Shown piece after piece: positions 58,045-64,000 of a stretch of DNA of 64,000 nt. The DNA is from Streptomyces albogriseolus. Lineage in GTDB: Bacteria; Actinomycetota; Actinomycetes; Streptomycetales; Streptomycetaceae. The stretch covers positions 124,001 to 188,000 of the forward strand of contig BMVA01000006.1 in NCBI GenBank assembly GCA_014650475.1. Reading direction: 5' to 3'. The first letter of the stretch is position 1; each line of letters starts with the position of its first letter. A program made the position numbers and the translations under genes. The notes under the pieces were generated by a model. That model saw nothing but the letters and a program-made list of their open reading frames with translations, had not been told where the DNA came from and searched no databases.

Positions 58045-58496
58045 CCCGCACAGCAGCGTCCCGCCGGCGTACGCCTCCCGCAGCAGCCGGTCGACGCCGT
58101 GAACCCGCCAGACGGCCGGCAGTCCCGTACCCGGAGAGCGTCGAGGAACCTCTCGACGTGATCAGCGCCGGGGCCAACTGCTGGGCCGCGGGGTCGCACA
58201 CCGACTCCTTCGGCCCGTTGACCCATCTGCCCGACGGGCTGGGGCTGCTGCCCGGGTCGGTGTGCCCGCACCACGACAGCGAGCCCGGACGCCGGTCCTC
58301 CTACCGGGCGGCCGTGGCGCGCGGTGCGCTGCCCGCCGGGTGGGCGGTGGAGGACGGCGCGGCGGCGCTCTTCACGGACGGGCGGCTGACCGAGGCGGTG
58401 ACGCGGTCGCCGCACGCCCGCCTGTACCGGGTGCGGACGGACGGGGAGGGGGGAGCCGTCGAGGAGCCGGTGCCCTGCCGGCTGCTCGGCGCGTGA
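58045..58496 (+). pseudogene. Peptidase E (S51 dipeptidase) remnant with an inverted internal piece
   Basis: Positions 58158-58496 encode the C-terminal half of peptidase E, including the nucleophile Ser in ISAGANCW, HTDSFG, LGLLPGSVCPHHDSEP and VEDGAAALF. The N-terminal half is missing. Just upstream, 58045-58122 read on the opposite strand gives LPAVWRVHGVDRLLREAYAG and then GTLLCG, which is the segment that should immediately precede SAGANCW. The gene therefore appears truncated and partly inverted. The preceding kinase gene ends at 58033, so the breakpoint lies right behind it. Confidence 0.7.
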
Positions 58497-58498
58497 TC

Positions 58499-59242
58499 CT
58501 ACGCCGCCTTGCGGAACGCCCTGAGCGTGAAGACCGGGTCCGGGCGGGGGCGGTCCTGGTCGGGGAGGGCCGAGAGGCGGGCGGCGAACTCCTCCACGAG
58601 GGGGTGGCCGGGCGGGAGGGTGACGAACCAGCCGCGCCGCAGGTCGTCCACGGTGCGGCGGGGGCTGCGCCCCTGGCCGTGGCCCCGGAAGCGGGCCTCC
58701 CCCGCCGGGGCCAGTCCGTGCCCGGCCGCGCAGGCCGCGACCGTCGTGGGGTCGTCGGGCACGGGGCTCGGCGGGCGGCCGGCGAGCACGGCGTCGACGT
58801 CGCTGCCCACGTTGTGCGACAGCCCCTTGTGCACGGTGGTGACGTACACCCCGCCGGGCCGCAGCACCCGCGCGCACTCGGCGACGACGGCGCGCACGTC
58901 GGCGGGGTCGGTCAGCAGGTGCAGCAGCCACACGCTGACCACCGCGTCGAAGCAGGCGTCCCGGAAGGGCAGCCGGCGGCTGTCGGCGCGCACCACGGCC
59001 CCCGGGAGCCGGTCGGCGGCCCGCAGGGCCATGGACGAGGACAGGTCCACGCCCGTCACCCGCAGTCCGGGGCGGGACGCGGGGAGCCTCCGGGTCACGA
59101 TGCCGGTGCCGCAGGCCACGTCCAGCAGGCGCCGCGCCCGGCGTGGGACGAGGCTCAGGACGGCCTCGGCGGCGGCCGCCGCGCGGGGTTCACCGCCGCG
59201 CAGCGTGTCGTAGCGCTCCGCTTCCTCGTCGTAGTCCAGCAC
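58499..59242 (-). CDS. Class I SAM-dependent methyltransferase
   Basis: The 247-residue methyltransferase of the UbiE/Methyltransf_11 type has the SAM motif LLDVACGTGIVTRRL, acidic Asp in VTGVDLSSSM, LPFRDACFDAVVSVWLLHLL and LRPGGVYVTTVHKG. GTG start at 59242, 5 nt after the pterin dehydratase stop, so the two are co-transcribed. Its stop is 3 nt from the peptidase E remnant on the other strand. Substrate unknown. Confidence 0.9.
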   Translation of the reverse strand: MLDYDEEAERYDTLRGGEPRAAAAAEAVLSLVPRRARRLLDVACGTGIVTRRLPASRPGLRVTGVDLSSSMALRAADRLPGAVVRADSRRLPFRDACFDAVVSVWLLHLLTDPADVRAVVAECARVLRPGGVYVTTVHKGLSHNVGSDVDAVLAGRPPSPVPDDPTTVAACAAGHGLAPAGEARFRGHGQGRSPRRTVDDLRRGWFVTLPPGHPLVEEFAARLSALPDQDRPRPDPVFTLRAFRKAA

Positions 59243-59247
59243 ACGCC

Positions 59248-59553
59248 TCAGTGTGCCCCGTGGGCGGACGCCAGGTCCTCCACCCTGCGGGCGAGCTCGA
59301 AGTCCTTCGCGGTGACGGCGCCGCCCGCGCTGTGCGTCTGCACGGACAGGAACACCGTGTTGTAGCCGAGGGTGAGGTCGGAGTGGTGGTCCAGCTCGTC
59401 CTGCACCCGGGCGATGTGGACGGTCATGGCGGCCGCCGCGACGTGCGAGTCCAGCCGGTAGGCGCGGGTGAGGCGGTCCCCGGCGAGCGTCCAGCCCGGC
59501 AGCTCGGCGAGCCGGGCCTCGATCTCCGTCCGGGACAACGGTTCGACGGGCAT
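59248..59553 (-). CDS. 4a-hydroxytetrahydrobiopterin dehydratase (pterin carbinolamine dehydratase)
   Basis: The 101-residue small alpha/beta enzyme dehydrates 4a-hydroxy-tetrahydropterin, recycling the pterin cofactor of aromatic amino acid hydroxylases. The family motif around the catalytic His residues is ELDHHSDLTLGYNTV. The start at 59553 follows GAAGGAG at 9 nt. No aromatic hydroxylase lies in the window; other proposed roles of such proteins include molybdopterin-related chemistry. First gene of a two-gene unit with the methyltransferase. Confidence 0.92.
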   Translation of the reverse strand: MPVEPLSRTEIEARLAELPGWTLAGDRLTRAYRLDSHVAAAAMTVHIARVQDELDHHSDLTLGYNTVFLSVQTHSAGGAVTAKDFELARRVEDLASAHGAH

Positions 59554-59678
59554 GCGCGGTGCTCCTTCGCCGGGTCGGCTCTCGTGGCGGGTCCAGGCTG
59601 CCACAGAAGCCCGGGCCGTGCCCGGGCCGGACGGCGGGCGGCTCCCCCGCACGGCCGCTCCTCGACTACCGTCCTGGC

Positions 59679-60497
59679 ATGACCACTGTCACCTCCGGTA
59701 CCGCCTCCCGCACCGAGGGCGTGGGGACGCTGCTGCGCGCCTGGCGGCAGCAGCGGCGGGTCAGCCAGCTGGAGCTGGCCCTGCGCGCCGACTCCTCCGC
59801 CCGGCACATCAGCTTCATCGAGACCGGCCGCTCCCGGCCCAGCGAGGAGATGGTGCTGCGGCTGGCCGAGCACCTGGACGTGCCGATGCGGGAGCGCAAC
59901 GCGCTGCTCCTCGCGGCCGGCTACGCGCCCCGCTACCCGGAGACCCCGCTGGACGACCCCGCGCTGGAGGTCGTGCGCACCGGCATCGAACGGCTGATCG
60001 CCGGGTTCGAGCCGTACCCGGCGCTGGTGGTGGACGCGACGTACGACGTGGTGGCGGCCAACCGGGGGGTCCTGGCGCTGTTCGACGGCATCCCGGAGGC
60101 GCTGCTGACGCCGCCGCTGAACGCGGTGCGGCTCACCCTGCACCCGCGGGGGCTGGCGCCGCGGATCCGGAACCTGCGGGAGTGGCGCGGGCACCTGCTG
60201 GAGCAGATGCGCCGGAACATCGCCCTGCGCCGCTCGGAACGGCTGCGGGCGCTGTACGACGAGGTGGCGGCGTACCCCGTGCCGGACACCGCCGGACGCG
60301 CGGAGGAACCGGCCGAGCCGGTGGCGTACTTCGCGCTGCCGATGGTGGTCGGGCACCGGGGGCGGACGCTGTCGTTCGTGTCGTCCATCTCCACGTTCAA
60401 CACTCCGATGGACGTGACCGTCGCCGAGCTGGCCGTGGAGACGCTGCTCCCGGCGGACCCGGCGACGGCCGCGTACCTTCAGACCTGGCTGGACTGA
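59679..60497 (+). CDS. XRE-family regulator with MmyB-like ligand domain
   Basis: The 272-residue regulator has an N-terminal helix-turn-helix (about 15-75, RRVSQLELALRADSSARHISFIETGRSRPS) and a C-terminal MmyB-like PAS-fold domain (about 105-270, PALVVDATYDVVAANRGVLALF), which in relatives binds fatty acids. It converges on, and overlaps by 19 bp, the small membrane-protein gene. The target is unknown. Confidence 0.92.
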   Translation: MTTVTSGTASRTEGVGTLLRAWRQQRRVSQLELALRADSSARHISFIETGRSRPSEEMVLRLAEHLDVPMRERNALLLAAGYAPRYPETPLDDPALEVVRTGIERLIAGFEPYPALVVDATYDVVAANRGVLALFDGIPEALLTPPLNAVRLTLHPRGLAPRIRNLREWRGHLLEQMRRNIALRRSERLRALYDEVAAYPVPDTAGRAEEPAEPVAYFALPMVVGHRGRTLSFVSSISTFNTPMDVTVAELAVETLLPADPATAAYLQTWLD

Positions 60498-60895
60498 CGT
60501 GCCTTCAGCGCCCTGTGCTGCATCAGGGTGAGGCCCGCCACGGCGAGGGCCTGGAGCACGGTCCACACCGCGCCCGCGGTGGTCGGCGAGAGCCACAGCG
60601 CGAGCGCCAGGAGACTCGCCGCCGTCCAGGCGAGGTTGGCCTCCACGACGAGCCGCACTCCGGTCGCCGGCGGGTGCGGGCGGGCGGCCAGCAGGCCCAC
60701 GCCGGCCGCGTACCCGGCGAGGAACGCGCCGAGCCCGAGCAGCAGTCCGGAACCGATCCCGAGGAACCGGCCGAGCGGTCCGGACAGGGCGAGGTAGGCG
60801 AGGGCGTTGGCGCCGGTCATCACGGCGTCGAGGACCAGCAGGCGGCGCAGCGGTTCGCCGGTCCGGGCGGGTGCGGCGAGCGAGGTCGTGGACAT
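60479..60895 (-). CDS. Small four-helix integral membrane protein
   Basis: The 138-residue hydrophobic protein has four predicted helices (about 20-38, 48-70, 82-103, 108-128) and a short basic C-terminus. The family resembles small uncharacterised SPW-repeat-like or DoxX-like membrane proteins, but I do not recognise it with confidence. It overlaps the XRE regulator by 19 bp tail to tail. Codon usage is normal, so it is likely a real gene. Confidence 0.8.
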   Translation of the reverse strand: MSTTSLAAPARTGEPLRRLLVLDAVMTGANALAYLALSGPLGRFLGIGSGLLLGLGAFLAGYAAGVGLLAARPHPPATGVRLVVEANLAWTAASLLALALWLSPTTAGAVWTVLQALAVAGLTLMQHRALKARQSSQV

Positions 60896-61085
60896 GGGGC
60901 GTCATCCTCCGTCGGGAAGCGGTGCGGGACTCGGTGCGTCCACGATCCCGCGCGTCACGTGGCCGGGTCGATTACGTCCGGGGTAATGCGGCGGGCGGCG
61001 GTGAAACAGGGCGGTCACCTGCGGCTCGTGAGAGCCTCGGAGGGACATGACAGGATGAGCGCATGCCCGAGCACGTTGGGGAGGC

Positions 61086-61955
61086 GTGGCGTTGAGTGAA
61101 CGGCGGGCCGCACCCACCGTGGGCCAGGTGGTCCTCGGACGGCGGCTGTACGAGTTGCGGGAGGCCGCGGGCCTCTCACGGGAGGAGGCCGCCCGGATCC
61201 TGCGGGTGGCGCCGGCGACCGTCCGCCGGATGGAGACCGCCGAGGTCGCCCTGAAGATCCCGTACGTCCAGATGCTGCTGACCGCCTACGGGGTGCCCGA
61301 CAGCGAGGCCGACACGTTCGTCACGCTCGCCGAGGACGCCAACCGGCCGGGCTGGTGGCAGCGGTACCACGACGTGCTGCCCGAGTGGTTCAGCCTGTAC
61401 GTCAGCCTGGAGGGCGCCGCCCGGATCATCCGCTCCTACGAGCCGCACTTCGTCCCCGGACTGCTCCAGACGGAGGACTACGCGCGTGCCGTGCTGGAGG
61501 CCGGCACGATCGGCACGGCGGGCCCGGAGACGGTCGAGCGGCATGTGGCGCTGCGGATGGAGCGGCAGCGGCTGCTGGAGCGCCCGGACCCGCCGCACCT
61601 GTGGGTGCTCATGGAGGAGACCGTGCTGCGGCGCCCGGTGAGCGGGGACAGCCGGGTGATGCGCGACCAGCTCGACAAGCTGCTGGAGTACGCCGCGCGG
61701 GACCGGGTCACGCTGCAGGTCGCCGAGTTCGCCGACGGGCCGCACCCGGGGACGTACGCGCCGTTCTCGCTGTTCCGGTTCGCCGAGCCGGAGCTGCCGG
61801 ACATGGTGTTCACCGAGTACCTGACCGGCGCGCTGTACCTGGACTCCCGCAAGGAGGTCTCGGTGCACCTGGAGGTGCTGGACCACATGACGGCCCGTGC
61901 GGCCTCGGCCCAGCGCACCGAGAAGCTGCTGCGGGAGTGCCGCGAGCGCCTGTGA
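61086..61955 (+). CDS. XRE-family regulator with DUF5753 domain
   Basis: The 289-residue regulator is of the large Streptomyces HTH-DUF5753 group. The HTH is at about 12-70 (LSREEAARILRVAPATVRRMET). The DUF5753 domain (about 100-280) includes YEPHFVPGLLQTEDYARAV and VMRDQLDKLLE. These genes are usually followed by a small DUF397 partner; none is present here. GTG at 61086 is very close to GGAGG, so the TTG at 61092 (7-nt spacing) may be the true start. A 10-codon mini-ORF at 61063-61095 ends exactly over that TTG. Confidence 0.9.
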   Translation: MALSERRAAPTVGQVVLGRRLYELREAAGLSREEAARILRVAPATVRRMETAEVALKIPYVQMLLTAYGVPDSEADTFVTLAEDANRPGWWQRYHDVLPEWFSLYVSLEGAARIIRSYEPHFVPGLLQTEDYARAVLEAGTIGTAGPETVERHVALRMERQRLLERPDPPHLWVLMEETVLRRPVSGDSRVMRDQLDKLLEYAARDRVTLQVAEFADGPHPGTYAPFSLFRFAEPELPDMVFTEYLTGALYLDSRKEVSVHLEVLDHMTARAASAQRTEKLLRECRERL

Positions 61956-61968
61956 GGCGCCCGCGGCC

Positions 61969-63861
<1,893 letters not shown>

Positions 63862-63919
63862 CGCTGCAACCCCTTCCGCCAGGGCACCTCTCCGATCTTC
63901 CAACACATCCAGCACAAAA

Positions 63920-63940
63920 CTTGAGCGGCCTGTTGTCAAG
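63920..63940. promoter_or_regulatory. HAIR-like element (HspR operator) upstream of dnaK
   Basis: CTTGAGC-N7-TGTCAAG fits the HAIR consensus CTTGAGT-N7-ACTCAAG with 11 of 14 conserved bases and exact spacing. On the minus strand the right arm also supplies a -35-like TTGACA. It is 59 nt upstream of the start. HspR represses dnaK operons in Streptomyces in the absence of heat stress. Confidence 0.8.
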
Positions 63941-63957
63941 CGTGCGGGCGGGGGACG

Positions 63958-64000
63958 TCAGCGGGCGCGTGCGCCGTCCGGGTGGTCGCGCAGCGTCACC
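63958..64000 (-). CDS. Possible C-terminal end of a further minus-strand gene
   Basis: A reading frame entering from the right edge ends at TGA 63958-63960 with the last residues VTLRDHPDGARAR. Nearly every third codon position is G or C, as in real genes here. Too short to identify. Confidence 0.35.
   Translation of the reverse strand, partial: VTLRDHPDGARAR

Overview
The window is high-GC (about 72%) actinobacterial DNA. The gene families, strong GC bias at third codon positions, GTG/TTG starts, Tat and lipoprotein signals, CebR-type operators and a HAIR-type heat-shock element all point to Streptomyces or a close relative. From memory and unverified, the gene order recalls the SCO6540-SCO6590 part of the S. 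coelicolor chromosome. No rRNA, tRNA, CRISPR array, insertion sequence or prophage was seen.

Layout. (1) 1-9.9 kb, oxalate/one-carbon block: a minus-strand succinyl-CoA ligase pair plus an aldehyde dehydrogenase (cut by the window edge), divergent from a plus-strand operon of a ThDP lyase (probable oxalyl-CoA decarboxylase), formyl-CoA:oxalate CoA-transferase, an ADP-forming acyl-CoA ligase and an oxalate/formate-type MFS carrier. (2) 9.9-18.6 kb, an eight-gene minus-strand run carrying an Ebo metabolite-traffic cluster (EboA, TatD-like EboB, UbiA-like EboC, EboE, phosphodiesterase EboF). An inositol-phosphate-synthase-like cyclase stands first, and a Tat-exported TIM barrel ends the run. (3) 19.2-31.0 kb, sugar locus: a 1,238-residue secreted protein (PQQ-type sugar dehydrogenase propeller, PKD, CBM6-like, ThuA and DUF1080 domains), a TIM-barrel isomerase, a Gfo/Idh/MocA dehydrogenase, a ribose-type ABC transporter and a ROK regulator. 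(4) 31.0-41.1 kb, formate block: a FadR-type GntR regulator, a lone KAS III, a second oxalate/formate-type carrier with a 46-residue companion, and a divergent operon of PanE-like reductase, a three-polypeptide NAD-type formate dehydrogenase and FdhD. (5) 41.2-49.3 kb, mixed metabolism: a DUF4185-like exported protein, a bile-acid/Na+ symporter-family carrier with a divergent LysR regulator, a long-chain acyl-CoA ligase, an aldo/keto reductase, an SDR and a methyltransferase. (6) 49.5-57.4 kb, secreted cellulolytic set: GH6, GH48 and GH74, each with a CBM2; two CebR-type boxes lie between the divergent GH6 and GH48 genes. (7) 57.5-64 kb: a CPT-like kinase, a broken peptidase E, a methyltransferase with a pterin dehydratase, two XRE regulators, a small membrane protein and a dnaK paralogue.

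How it works together (inference). Oxalate would be taken up, moved onto CoA by Frc, decarboxylated to formyl-CoA, and the released formate oxidised by the formate dehydrogenase 30 kb away. A motif TTCGTC[G/T]AC[A/T]G recurs upstream of the decarboxylase operon, the formate block and the GntR gene, which suggests one regulon. A second motif, ACTTTTTCC-N7-GGACAAAG, is identical in both halves upstream of the ROK gene and of the giant secreted sugar protein, which suggests ROK control of a possible 3-keto-glycoside pathway.
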